Positions 51,282 to 60,291 of a stretch of DNA of 64,000 nucleotides are shown here, in pieces (position 1 is the stretch's first letter; every line of letters starts with the position of its first letter). Below the pieces are notes generated by a model. That model worked only from the letters and a program-made list of their open reading frames with translations, made no database searches and was not told where the DNA came from. The translations under genes were made by a program, and so were the position numbers. The DNA lies in assembly GCA_022823665.1 (NCBI GenBank), contig JAJEHN010000016.1:1-64000 (forward strand), in the 5' to 3' direction. The stretch is from Thermoanaerobaculia bacterium. Its GTDB lineage: Bacteria > Acidobacteriota > Thermoanaerobaculia > Multivoradales > Multivoraceae.

Positions 51282-52490
51282 ATGGCGGACCAGGCGCTGA
51301 TCAACGATCCGACCGCGCTGCTCGTCTTCTTCGCCGGCTTCGTGGCGCTGATCTTCGCGCTGGCGCGGACCCCGTCCCTCGAGCGGCTGTTCCGGACGCT
51401 GCCGCCGATCGTCTGGATCTACCTGCTGCCCGTGGTGTTGACCACAGTCGGGATCACGCCGGCCGAGTCGCCGTTCTATGACTGGTGTACGGACTACCTG
51501 ATGCCGTGCGCCCTGCTGCTCCTGGTGCTGGCGACCGACGTGCCGGCGATCAAGCGCCTGGGGCCGCTGGCGGCTGCGATGCTGCTCGCCGGCTCGGTCG
51601 GCATCGTGATCGGCGGCCCGATCGCGCTGGCCATCTTCCAGCCCATCCTCGATCCGCAGGCCTGGAAGGGCCTGGGCGCTCTCTCCGGGTCCTGGATCGG
51701 CGGCCTGTCGAACATGATCGCGATCAAGGAGGGCGTCGGCGCACCGGACGACATCTTCGCGCCGATGATCATCGTCGATTCGGTCGTCGGCTACGGCTGG
51801 ATGTCGATCATCATCCTGCTCAGCGGCCACCAGAACCGGATCGACCGCCGCCACCGGGCGCGCCGCGAGGAACTCGACCGGCTGAACGAGCGGCTGCAGA
51901 AGGTGCAGCAGGAGAAGGCCCGGCCGATCACGCTGCCGGCCTTCGCCACGATGCTCGGCGTCGGCCTCGTGGGGAGCTGGCTCTGCATGCGCGGCGGGGA
52001 ACTCCTGCCGCAGGTGGGCTCCGTGCTCTCCCACTTCACCTGGGGCATCCTGCTCGTCGTGGCGGTGGGCCTGGGCCTCTCCTTCACGCCGATCCGCCGC
52101 CTGGACCACCGCGGCGCGACGCCGGTGGCCTACGGCGGCCTCTACCTGATGGTCGCGACGATGGGCGCCGGCGGCAACCTGGCGGCGATCGCCGAGGCGC
52201 CCCAGGTGCTCGCGGTCGGCGCCGTGTGGATCGGAATCCACGTCGCCTGCCTGTACGTGGCCATGCGCCTGCTGCGGGCGCCGCTGTTCCTGTTCGCTAC
52301 GGGAAGCATGGGCAACGTCGGCGGCGTGATCTCAACGCCGGTCGTCGCGGGCGTCTTCCAGCCCGCCCTCGCCGCGGTCGGCGTGCTGATGGGCGTCCTC
52401 GGCAACCTGGTCGGCACGCCGCTGGGTCTGCTCTGCGCCCAGCTCATGGCCTGGGTGGCGCGGGCGTACCACGGCGCCGCGGCGCTGTAG
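51282..52490 (+). CDS. DUF819-family integral membrane protein
   Basis: A 402-residue membrane protein with about ten hydrophobic helices, such as ALLVFFAGFVALIFALA, AAMLLAGSVGIVIGGPIALAIF, and the signature GSWIGGLSNMIAIKEGVG and GAGGNLAAIAEAP. DUF819 (YjcL-like) proteins are putative transporters of unknown substrate. The start is ATG 51282; the frame is open upstream but overlaps the MBL gene promoter. A charged cytoplasmic linker (RRHRARREELDRLNERLQ) divides the halves. Nothing in the context names the substrate. Confidence 0.85.
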   Translation: MADQALINDPTALLVFFAGFVALIFALARTPSLERLFRTLPPIVWIYLLPVVLTTVGITPAESPFYDWCTDYLMPCALLLLVLATDVPAIKRLGPLAAAMLLAGSVGIVIGGPIALAIFQPILDPQAWKGLGALSGSWIGGLSNMIAIKEGVGAPDDIFAPMIIVDSVVGYGWMSIIILLSGHQNRIDRRHRARREELDRLNERLQKVQQEKARPITLPAFATMLGVGLVGSWLCMRGGELLPQVGSVLSHFTWGILLVVAVGLGLSFTPIRRLDHRGATPVAYGGLYLMVATMGAGGNLAAIAEAPQVLAVGAVWIGIHVACLYVAMRLLRAPLFLFATGSMGNVGGVISTPVVAGVFQPALAAVGVLMGVLGNLVGTPLGLLCAQLMAWVARAYHGAAAL

Positions 52491-52555
52491 TTCAATACGG
52501 CGCGGTCCGCGGATTCGCCTCGGTAGCGCCGCCGCGGTGCGCTCCCGCAGGTAAC

Positions 52556-53167
52556 ATGGCCCGCATGACGGTGGCCGCGCAAAGAACGAGGGCGGAGGGG
52601 ACACCGGCAGCTACACCCGCCAGACGGTTGTTCACTGTGGACGACTACCACGCGATGACGCGAGCGGGAATCCTGAGCGAAGACGACCGGGTCGAGCTCA
52701 TCGAAGGAGAAATCGTCGTGATGTCCCCCGTCGGCAGCCGCCACGCGGCCTGCGTCGACATCCTCGCCGAGTTACTCATCCGCGCCGCCGACCACCGCAC
52801 CGCCGTCCGGGTTCAGAGCCCGATCGGTCTCGGCGGGTCCACGGAACCACAGCCCGACGTATGTGTGCTCGTCAGGCGCGAGGATGCGTACAGCGAGCGT
52901 CTCCCAGGGTCCGAGGATGTGCTCTTGATCATCGAGGTCTCGGATACGAGCCGGTCCTACGACCGCCGGGTCAAGGCGGAACTCTATGCCCGCCACGGCA
53001 TACAGGAGTTCTGGCTGATCGATCTGGGCAGTCGTACCGTCGAGGCGTATCGGACGCCTGGGCCGGACGGCTATGGTGAGCGCTCGGTTCACGAGGGTGG
53101 CCAGCGCTTGCCGGTGCCGGGTCTTCAGCTCGATCTCGAGGTTCGGACGCTGTTCCCGTACGAGTGA
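52556..53167 (+). CDS. Uma2-family (DUF820) putative endonuclease
   Basis: A 203-residue protein. The core is typical: LFTVDDYHAMTRAGILSEDD, VELIEGEIVVMSPVG, STEPQPDVCVL, LLIIEVSDTSRSYDRRVK and LYARHGIQEFWLIDL, with the D...E-V-S...K arrangement. ATG 52556 or 52565 could be the start; the frame is open upstream but overlaps the DUF819 gene. Function unknown. It faces the giant ATPase gene across 20 bases. Confidence 0.88.
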   Translation: MARMTVAAQRTRAEGTPAATPARRLFTVDDYHAMTRAGILSEDDRVELIEGEIVVMSPVGSRHAACVDILAELLIRAADHRTAVRVQSPIGLGGSTEPQPDVCVLVRREDAYSERLPGSEDVLLIIEVSDTSRSYDRRVKAELYARHGIQEFWLIDLGSRTVEAYRTPGPDGYGERSVHEGGQRLPVPGLQLDLEVRTLFPYE

Positions 53168-53187
53168 CCGCGCGTTTGTCGCGGCAG

Positions 53188-56100
53188 CTAAGTATCGGCG
53201 TCCAGTGCGTAGCGGACGGTCATCCCGCCGCTGCTGAGCCGGAAGAGGTCCGAGAATCCAGTCTCGAAAGGGTTGGGGAGCAAGTCGATCTCCGGACTGT
53301 CGGTTAGCGCTCTCCTGATACGCAGGATGCGCCACCGGTCGCGATGGCTGTTGGCGAGCCGCGTGGCGGCCCTGATCTCGCTCGGCGGGAGGGAGAAGCT
53401 CGTGTCGTCCTCCGTCGTCGCTTTGACTTCGAAGTGCCAGGTGATGCCGTCGCAGCGGAATCGGAAGTCGAATCCGTGGCTGTCGCTGGCGTCGCGCTTC
53501 TCGCCACCTGCCGGAGGCAGAACCTTCAGGCTGTTCTCGGAGACCCACTTGGCAGGCGTCAGGACTCCGCTGCCAAACTGAGACCGAAGGTAGCGGTAGG
53601 CGTGCATCTCGCCGACGATGCCAACGAGGACGGGAAGGTGCGGCGACGAGTACCGATGCGAGGTTCTACCGGGCCGTTGTTGAGGTGGGGCTGGGCCGGG
53701 GGTCGGCCCCGGACCTGGTTGGACGAGCTGTGTCGGCTCGTTGCTTCTCGCGGCCGGCCCCTCCGGTTCGGGCAGTGTTTCGAGTCGGTCCAGGAGTTCG
53801 CCGTAACTCTCGGCACCGTCCACTTCAAAAGGCCTGCCTGCGATGTCGAAGGTCCTTTTCGCCTGCTCGGCCCTCCTCCGCCTTTCGCGCCGCTTTCGGC
53901 GCGCGTCCTCGACGGCTTCGGGCGACAGTCCGAGCCTAGAGCGAGCAGCCTCGAGTGTTGTACAGCCCTCGCACTGGGTGCGGAAGTCCGCGTCGTCGAT
54001 GGCTCCAAGCGCTCGCCGGAAGCGCTCCTCGTTGGACCAGGTTCTGAGGTAGGCCGTGGCGTCCATTTGAGGAGGCTCTAACGCCTCCGACCTGGGGAGG
54101 TTTACGCTTGCCCGGCAAACCTCCAACCAGGCCTGATGCACAGCATGCACTTCTCCGAACTCTCTCCTGAGCCTTCTCTCGTTTCCGCGGTAGGTGTCGT
54201 AGGGGTCGGGACCGATTGCGATTCCCCGGTCGGCGAGGGCTGCACCAAGGCGCGTCGCTCCGACTGGTTGCGATGACGTCGGACCTCCTGCCGTGTTCGT
54301 GTCGTGAAGGGCCTCGAGCAGGTGCGAAGGTAGGTCCAGCCCGTGTGTGTACGCCGTATGTAGCGCCTTGAGAACGGCGTCGAGAGGCACTTCCCACCAC
54401 CGCGTCGACCAGTCGGCTGGCGCCTCGAAGCTCTCAGTTACCTCCTCTAGCCTGCGGAACAGGTCCGACTCGCCCGTCTCGAGTGCGACGTGACGAGCCA
54501 GCGCCCGCAGGTACGGTGCGGCTTCGTCGATGTGTCGCTTGGCCTGATCGGCTGCCTCGCTGTTCGTCACCATCACGTAGCGGTCTCCAAGCTCGGCGAG
54601 CGCATCGTTCCATTTCGGTAGTTGAGCAACTTCGCCGAGACGCCGGAAGATCGCTCGCCCCATTTCGATGTCGTCGCGGCTTCGGCTGGCGGCTGAGATC
54701 AGCTGCTCCGGCGGCAAACGCGCGGCATGATCCGTTGGGAGATTCGCCGCCAGCCACGCCTTGAGGGCCTGCGTATCGCTCGCCGCTGCGTCGAGCCCTG
54801 CACGGGGTATCGCGAGCAACTCGAGGACCGGCCGGATGCGGTCGATAAGGAGCGTCGTGGCGCCGAACCAGCGATGGCGTATGTCGGCAACCGCTCCGCC
54901 GTCGATCTCGGCTCTGTCCAGCGCGGCGTCGATCTGCTGCCCGGTCGGTTCCGGCGCCGCGCTTGCCAGAGCACCCAGAACGAGGCGGAGATCCTTCAGG
55001 AGATCCTGACGCTCGAGGATCGCTTGGCTCGCCGATGCGAGTTCGTCGTACTCCGCGTCGTGGCAGAACAGGAGTACTGCCTCGTCGGGAAGCCAGTGGG
55101 CCCGTGGCTCGCTACGAGCGACGACCTTGTCGGCGTCCATCAGTTCCACGGCGAGCGAGCCGCATCGGCGTATCAGGGCGCCGCGGAGCCGCGTCATGGC
55201 GTTCCGCCAGGCGTCGGTGGCTGGGCCCCGGGGATTCGCGCCTCCGTGGGCGGCCAGGGTGAGCAGCACCAGGGGCAGCCAGGTGAGTTCCGTGTCTTCG
55301 GTCGACACGGCCCCGGCGGTCGCGTCGCCGAACTGGGGCAGGCCGTCCACGAGGCAACGCTCGCGCAGACTGGATGCGCGCCTCAGACCGAGCGCGTCGA
55401 GACGATCGCCGGCCGCCCCATGCGCTTCCGCCAGCCGCATCTCGAGAAGCGGTTTGCGGTGATCGCGAAGCGAGCGGTTGCGGGTGTTGTGATCGGGCAG
55501 GTAGACATCGGTCAGATCTTCCGCACTCCTGATCTCGAACTTGCGAGCCTTGGTCCAGACGAGGAACCGCTTCGGCAGTTCGGCGTCAGGGTCGAGGTGC
55601 CTCCAGGCGTGACGCACCTGACCGAGAAAGACGTCGAACCCACCGGCGGGCATCTCTTTCCTCTCATGCGCGTCTGCTAGAGCCTCGAGGAGTTCCGGCC
55701 CCGTTCGGTCTTCCTCGGTCGGATACACGTTGAGGCCGAGCCTCCTGAGCGTCGCGAGCAGTTCAGGGTTCTCACTCAGGTGCTGAGCCAGTTTCAGCGA
55801 CAACGGCGCCAGGTGGGCGAACCGACCGCCTTGCCCTCGGAGGAGTGACTCCGGTACGTACCACCGGTCACGTAGCGGCCGCGGGTCCAGTTCGTTGTCG
55901 TCGAGCCACGGGAGGGTCGTAAGCCAGTGCTTGAGGGGGGACGTGACCGGCCGCGCGGCGGTGGGGTAGCGCGGTCGTACAAGCCTCGCGGACTCCCATG
56001 CATCGTCCCAGATGCCGAGAGAAGAGAGGATCAGGTCGGAAAGGGCGTGTCGTGCCTCGTCCTGCAGGTCTTGCAGTGAGTGAATCTCGGGCGCCAGGTG

Positions 56101-58824
56101 GATGCCTTCGAGCCGGTATGACGTGCTGCTCTTGATCTCCGGCGTGAGTTCGTTGTCGCGGGCGCGGAGCCAGTCATCCCATGCGTCCTGAGGAGTGCCC
56201 GGGGGCGCATCCCGCGGGAGATCCCGGTATCGCGACGACATGGTGAAGCCTATTGAGTCCGCGATCTCCGTAGGCAGTCCGTCGATGACGCCAGCTTGCT
56301 CGAGCAGTCTGTCGGAAGCTGCTGCGTCGAGGCCCCAGCGCTGGTCCTGCGGTGGCAGGAGCGCCTTCTCCAACAGACGGCTCGAGTCGTCTGTCAGACT
56401 GTCCGCGAGTACCCGAACCTGCTCACCGTGCCGGCCTTGCCAGCCCGGACCGAAGACGGCTTCGCCGGCAGGGAACCAGCCGCCGTGGCACGCTACGGGT
56501 AGACGTTGCCGCAGGTCGGAGACCCCCTCCAACTCTGCGACGTGGAGCAATATGGTCCAGCCGAGGATCTCGGAGCAACGCTGGGCATCTGGAGTGCCGT
56601 GGTGTGCGGGTAACTCGGGGAGCGCCGGAATGACCACATCCCTGAGCAGGTCTTCCCTTCCGAAGCTCTGAACGAAGCGCCCGTTCCGTCCGTTGAGGAA
56701 CCCCTGGACTTCGGTGTTTTGTTGTTGAGGCCCTTCGTGAGTACGTACGTTGCGGTGGAGGAAAGCGATGCGGTCCCGGAGTGCGTCGGGAATCTGGCCG
56801 ACGAACTCCGCAGCGTCGTCGAACCCTCTGCGAGGCTGGAAGAAGACTTGGACGGTTGCTGAGGCGGACAGCAGGCGGTCGTCCTGGGTGGGAAGGAACT
56901 GCGCGTCCGAAAGCGGGTCGGCGCCGCCGCTTCTCGGTTCGGATTGGATCTCTCGCGGCAGGACCCTCAGCACACTGTTCAGGAACGCGTCCCAGGAGGC
57001 CTCGATCACGCCGCTCTGGATCCCTGCCGCGAGGCGTTCGATCGTGGCCGCCCAATCGGCTGACGTCGGCGCCGGCGAACCACCGAGACAGCCGACAAGC
57101 GCCTCGACCTCCTTGCGTCGACCGTTGAGTTCGGACGAGACGACGGCGAAGCCCGCGTTCTCCCGCCAGCGGTCTTCGCCGATCGAATCGTCGCCCGGAA
57201 CGTCGGTCATGACCCTCGCGCGTTTGGCGGCCTGCCAGCCGTTGTGGCAGAGGACCAGCTCAGCGTCGTCGATGCCGCGACCTGTGTCTTCCGCTCTCTG
57301 CCGCATTTGATCCATGAGGGCGGGTCGGTCTCCGCCGGCCGGTGCATCGGCCGAGGCCAGCAGGTCAATGACCGCTCGGGCGCGCCAGCCTTCGGTCGGG
57401 CCCTCTGCGAGTTCGGTGGCCACGTCGAGCGCCAGGTCCATGACGTACTCGAGCAGTAGTGCGTTGTACTCGTCCTCGAAGTTGATCTGGCGGCGGTCGA
57501 GCGAGCCGTAGAACGGGCCGTTGATGTGTGCTCCGGTTCCGGTGCCGACCTCGGTCGGCAGGAAGATGACGAACGCACCGGGCACCGGTGCTTTCGTGTC
57601 CTCGACCGCCACGCCGACCTCGACTTGCCGAACCTCTGGCCAACGGTTCGGCAGGTGCTTGACGGCGTCCTGGATTCGTTGCGCTTCTGCCGGGTCGCCG
57701 TTGCCTCCCAGGCTGCGAGTCCACATGCGGAACTCTCGGGTCGCGACGTCGGGAGCGCTTTCAGTGGAACGGCCGACCAGCACCACCTGCTCGCTTGCGG
57801 GCCGGGCACCCGGCAGGTGAGCGGTGGAGTCGACGATTCGCTCGAGGATGCGGCACTCGCCGTCGACTTCTATGGTCAGTTTCTCCAGGTCCGGTAGGAA
57901 GACGGCCGAGTGGGCCTTCAATCGGCCAAGCTGGTCCTTGATCGACGCGACGGCCTCGTCCGCGGCCCGCTGCCGACCCGCAACCGTGCCTACAGCCCGG
58001 TCGGAGTCCTCGATGGACTCGACTGCCTTGCCCGTTACGCCGGTTCTGCCGCCGTCGAGCCGCAGTCGGATCACCGTGACGTGACCCGCGTCGAGAAGCT
58101 CGGCCACCTCCGGAGGCGTCTCTTCGATCGGCAACGGGATCGAGTATGGGGACACGTACCTCCGGGCTTCGCGAGCGGCGTCGACTGCTTCGCGGGATCG
58201 GTCGCGTGTCTGGTAGTTGTGTAGTTGTTCCTCCGACCAGTTGACGATTCGGCGGTTGGCGCCGGCTGACGAAGTCGAGAGCCCGCTCTCGATCTCGGCG
58301 ACCGCCTGCTCGACGAGGCGTACTGTTCCGGCGGGGTCGAAACCGAACACGAACTCCACGCCGCCTTCTTCGGCAGCCGTGGACCAGATCTGAGGCCGGG
58401 TCGACACTTCCAGCACGCTCTGGAAGCCAAGCCCCTTGTTGCCCACGCTCTCGTTGGGGTCCTTGGGACTCTGGCCGAGCTGACAGATGCCCTCGAAGTC
58501 CCTCTGTCGGAAGGGCCGGCCGCTGTTCGCGATCAGGAGCACCGGGTCGGGTTCGGTAACGAGCACGAAGGAGATGCGCCGCGGGTCGTTCGGTCGGGCG
58601 CCGCCGAGCGCGTCGTGGGCGTTCTGCAGAAGTTCCAGGATGCAGCGGCCGCGGTACTCCTGCGTGATCTGGCCGCTCAGGCTGGCGACTGTCCGGTAGT
58701 TCCGGGTTTCGTTCTTCAGCTCGTCGAAGAACGTCCGTACCTGCCGCCGGGCCTGCGCCTCGATGAGCCGGTCGCCCTCCTGTTGCGCTAGTGACTTCAT
58801 TGCGTCAATCTCGTCTTCGTCCAT
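53188..58824 (-). CDS. Giant GHKL-ATPase (sacsin-like) with C-terminal DUF3883 nuclease-like domain
   Basis: A 1,878-residue protein. The N-terminus carries the GHKL/HSP90-type ATP site: the N box LELLQNAHDA (about 63-72), the glycine motif LLIANSGRPF (about 97-105), and GNKGLGFQSV (about 128-137), as in sacsin-type domains. The middle (~1,400 residues) matches nothing that I know, with many Leu- and Asp-rich helical repeats. The last ~120 residues form a DUF3883-like domain with HGFDFRF and WHFEVKATTEDD (D...E-x-K near 1800), typical of PD-(D/E)xK nucleases. Such single-gene proteins are found in phage defence contexts. No methyltransferase or partner is beside it. Confidence 0.82.
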   Translation of the reverse strand: MDEDEIDAMKSLAQQEGDRLIEAQARRQVRTFFDELKNETRNYRTVASLSGQITQEYRGRCILELLQNAHDALGGARPNDPRRISFVLVTEPDPVLLIANSGRPFRQRDFEGICQLGQSPKDPNESVGNKGLGFQSVLEVSTRPQIWSTAAEEGGVEFVFGFDPAGTVRLVEQAVAEIESGLSTSSAGANRRIVNWSEEQLHNYQTRDRSREAVDAAREARRYVSPYSIPLPIEETPPEVAELLDAGHVTVIRLRLDGGRTGVTGKAVESIEDSDRAVGTVAGRQRAADEAVASIKDQLGRLKAHSAVFLPDLEKLTIEVDGECRILERIVDSTAHLPGARPASEQVVLVGRSTESAPDVATREFRMWTRSLGGNGDPAEAQRIQDAVKHLPNRWPEVRQVEVGVAVEDTKAPVPGAFVIFLPTEVGTGTGAHINGPFYGSLDRRQINFEDEYNALLLEYVMDLALDVATELAEGPTEGWRARAVIDLLASADAPAGGDRPALMDQMRQRAEDTGRGIDDAELVLCHNGWQAAKRARVMTDVPGDDSIGEDRWRENAGFAVVSSELNGRRKEVEALVGCLGGSPAPTSADWAATIERLAAGIQSGVIEASWDAFLNSVLRVLPREIQSEPRSGGADPLSDAQFLPTQDDRLLSASATVQVFFQPRRGFDDAAEFVGQIPDALRDRIAFLHRNVRTHEGPQQQNTEVQGFLNGRNGRFVQSFGREDLLRDVVIPALPELPAHHGTPDAQRCSEILGWTILLHVAELEGVSDLRQRLPVACHGGWFPAGEAVFGPGWQGRHGEQVRVLADSLTDDSSRLLEKALLPPQDQRWGLDAAASDRLLEQAGVIDGLPTEIADSIGFTMSSRYRDLPRDAPPGTPQDAWDDWLRARDNELTPEIKSSTSYRLEGIHLAPEIHSLQDLQDEARHALSDLILSSLGIWDDAWESARLVRPRYPTAARPVTSPLKHWLTTLPWLDDNELDPRPLRDRWYVPESLLRGQGGRFAHLAPLSLKLAQHLSENPELLATLRRLGLNVYPTEEDRTGPELLEALADAHERKEMPAGGFDVFLGQVRHAWRHLDPDAELPKRFLVWTKARKFEIRSAEDLTDVYLPDHNTRNRSLRDHRKPLLEMRLAEAHGAAGDRLDALGLRRASSLRERCLVDGLPQFGDATAGAVSTEDTELTWLPLVLLTLAAHGGANPRGPATDAWRNAMTRLRGALIRRCGSLAVELMDADKVVARSEPRAHWLPDEAVLLFCHDAEYDELASASQAILERQDLLKDLRLVLGALASAAPEPTGQQIDAALDRAEIDGGAVADIRHRWFGATTLLIDRIRPVLELLAIPRAGLDAAASDTQALKAWLAANLPTDHAARLPPEQLISAASRSRDDIEMGRAIFRRLGEVAQLPKWNDALAELGDRYVMVTNSEAADQAKRHIDEAAPYLRALARHVALETGESDLFRRLEEVTESFEAPADWSTRWWEVPLDAVLKALHTAYTHGLDLPSHLLEALHDTNTAGGPTSSQPVGATRLGAALADRGIAIGPDPYDTYRGNERRLRREFGEVHAVHQAWLEVCRASVNLPRSEALEPPQMDATAYLRTWSNEERFRRALGAIDDADFRTQCEGCTTLEAARSRLGLSPEAVEDARRKRRERRRRAEQAKRTFDIAGRPFEVDGAESYGELLDRLETLPEPEGPAARSNEPTQLVQPGPGPTPGPAPPQQRPGRTSHRYSSPHLPVLVGIVGEMHAYRYLRSQFGSGVLTPAKWVSENSLKVLPPAGGEKRDASDSHGFDFRFRCDGITWHFEVKATTEDDTSFSLPPSEIRAATRLANSHRDRWRILRIRRALTDSPEIDLLPNPFETGFSDLFRLSSGGMTVRYALDADT

Positions 58825-58996
58825 CACCGTCCAGAGAATCAGGCGGCGACAGTAGTCGCTCTATGCGACGAAGTAGATCGTACGGCGCGAGCGTAGGGTG
58901 ATGACTCGCTTGCGGGAGGTCAAGTTCCCTTACCTGCTCGCGGGCGTCGGCGAGAGGGGGTGTTCTCGATGACTTCCGGCGGTCCCGGACGCCGGA

Positions 58997-59428
58997 CTAT
59001 GCCGCGTTCGGTTCGGGCTCGTCGTCGCCCCCGGTCAGAGCCCGGAAGAGATCGATCTCCGTCTTGCACGTCTTGACGACCCAGGCGATGACCGCGGCGT
59101 CGTCGATGAAGCCGGCGACAGGGACGAAGTCGGGGATGACGTCGATGGGGATGACGAAGTAGAGGACCGCGCCGGCGATGAGGATGAGGGTCTCCTTGCG
59201 GAGACGGTAGTCGCCGCGGGCGACCGCCCGGAGCAGTTCGAACATCGTTCTCAGGTCTTCGATCACGGCGCCAAGGGGGCTCGAGGTGCCGCCCGCGGTT
59301 CTCGCCTTCTCGCGAGCCTCGTCGACGATCTCGCGGAGCTTGTCGGGCGATTCGACGATCTCCGCGGCCTGGTTCCTTGCGTGGAGGGGCAACTCCATCT
59401 CGCCGGTCAACTCCCGATCGGATGCCAT
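58997..59428 (-). CDS. YkvA-family (DUF1232) membrane protein
   Basis: A 143-residue protein. The DUF1232 motif LYFVIPIDVIPDFVPVAGFIDDAAVI is complete and forms the membrane segment. The N-terminal ~70 residues are charged. I chose ATG 59428; the frame runs open far upstream, where it overlaps the aldehyde dehydrogenase genes in another frame. It overlaps the end of the ALDH-like gene by about 22 bases, so it is probably co-transcribed. Function unknown. About 170 bases separate it from the ATPase gene. Confidence 0.86.
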   Translation of the reverse strand: MASDRELTGEMELPLHARNQAAEIVESPDKLREIVDEAREKARTAGGTSSPLGAVIEDLRTMFELLRAVARGDYRLRKETLILIAGAVLYFVIPIDVIPDFVPVAGFIDDAAVIAWVVKTCKTEIDLFRALTGGDDEPEPNAA

Positions 59429-60291
59429 GTCGTCTTCACTTCCTGGAGGTCGGTGATCTCGTAAGGACTCTGAACTTCGGCCCAGTCCTCGTGGGGCCGG
59501 ACAGCGACGCGTTTCAGGTTGTGGACCGCTTCGATCTCGGCGGATCTGGCGACGTCCGGGTCCGGGGAGCAGAGGAGCAGCCCGTCGACGTCGCGGTGCG
59601 CGGCCAGCGGTGCGAGCATCTCGTCCGAGCGACCGGTGAGGATGTTCACGACGCCGCCGGGCACGTCGGAGGAGTTCAGGACCTCGCCGAAGGTCACCGC
59701 GGGCAGCGGCTGGCTGCCCGTCGCCAGGACGACGGTGGTGTTGCCGCCGGCGATCGCGGGGGCGACAGCGGAGACCAGGCCGAGCAGCGGCGACTCGGGC
59801 GCCAGGACACCGATGACGCCCATCGGTTCGAGGACCGAGAAGTTGAAGTGCGACGTGGCGACCGGGTTGACGCTCGAGAACACCTGCTGGAACTTGTCGG
59901 TCCAGCCGGCGTAGTGGAGGAGCCGGTCGACTGCGGCCTGGACTTCGGCCGCGGCTCCGTCCGGAGCCGCGCCACCGGCCGCGAGCAGGGCCTCGAACTG
60001 TGCGCTCCTGCCCTCCAGCATCTCCGCGATCCGGTAGAGGATCTGGCCCCGGTTGTAGGCGGTGCGCGCGGCCCAGCCGGCCTGTGCGCCACGGGCCGCG
60101 GTGACGGCGTCCCGCACGTCCTTGCGCGAACAGCGGCAGATGTTCGCGATCGGCGTGCCGTCGGGCGCCAGCGCGCGGTCGAAGCGGCCGGACTCGGAGC
60201 GCGGGAACTTGCCGCCGACGTAGACCTTGTGGGTCTTGAGAACCGGCAGCCGGTCGGCCGCAGCCGCTCCCGCGGGTCGCTGCTCGCTCAT
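59407..60291 (-). CDS. Shortened aldehyde dehydrogenase-like protein lacking the catalytic half
   Basis: A 294-residue protein, much shorter than the ~480 of a normal ALDH. It has the NAD-binding region: THKVYVGGKFPRSESGR, AYNRGQILYRIAEMLE, LAPESPLLGLVSAVAPAIAGGN and VPGGVVNILTG. The catalytic Cys block and the oligomerisation end are absent. It overlaps the full-length ALDH by four bases (ATGA at 60288-60291). Such short partners are often found beside a full ALDH and deoC, so it may be a structural or regulatory subunit rather than a pseudogene. No frameshift is visible. Confidence 0.85.
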   Translation of the reverse strand: MSEQRPAGAAAADRLPVLKTHKVYVGGKFPRSESGRFDRALAPDGTPIANICRCSRKDVRDAVTAARGAQAGWAARTAYNRGQILYRIAEMLEGRSAQFEALLAAGGAAPDGAAAEVQAAVDRLLHYAGWTDKFQQVFSSVNPVATSHFNFSVLEPMGVIGVLAPESPLLGLVSAVAPAIAGGNTTVVLATGSQPLPAVTFGEVLNSSDVPGGVVNILTGRSDEMLAPLAAHRDVDGLLLCSPDPDVARSAEIEAVHNLKRVAVRPHEDWAEVQSPYEITDLQEVKTTWHPIGS

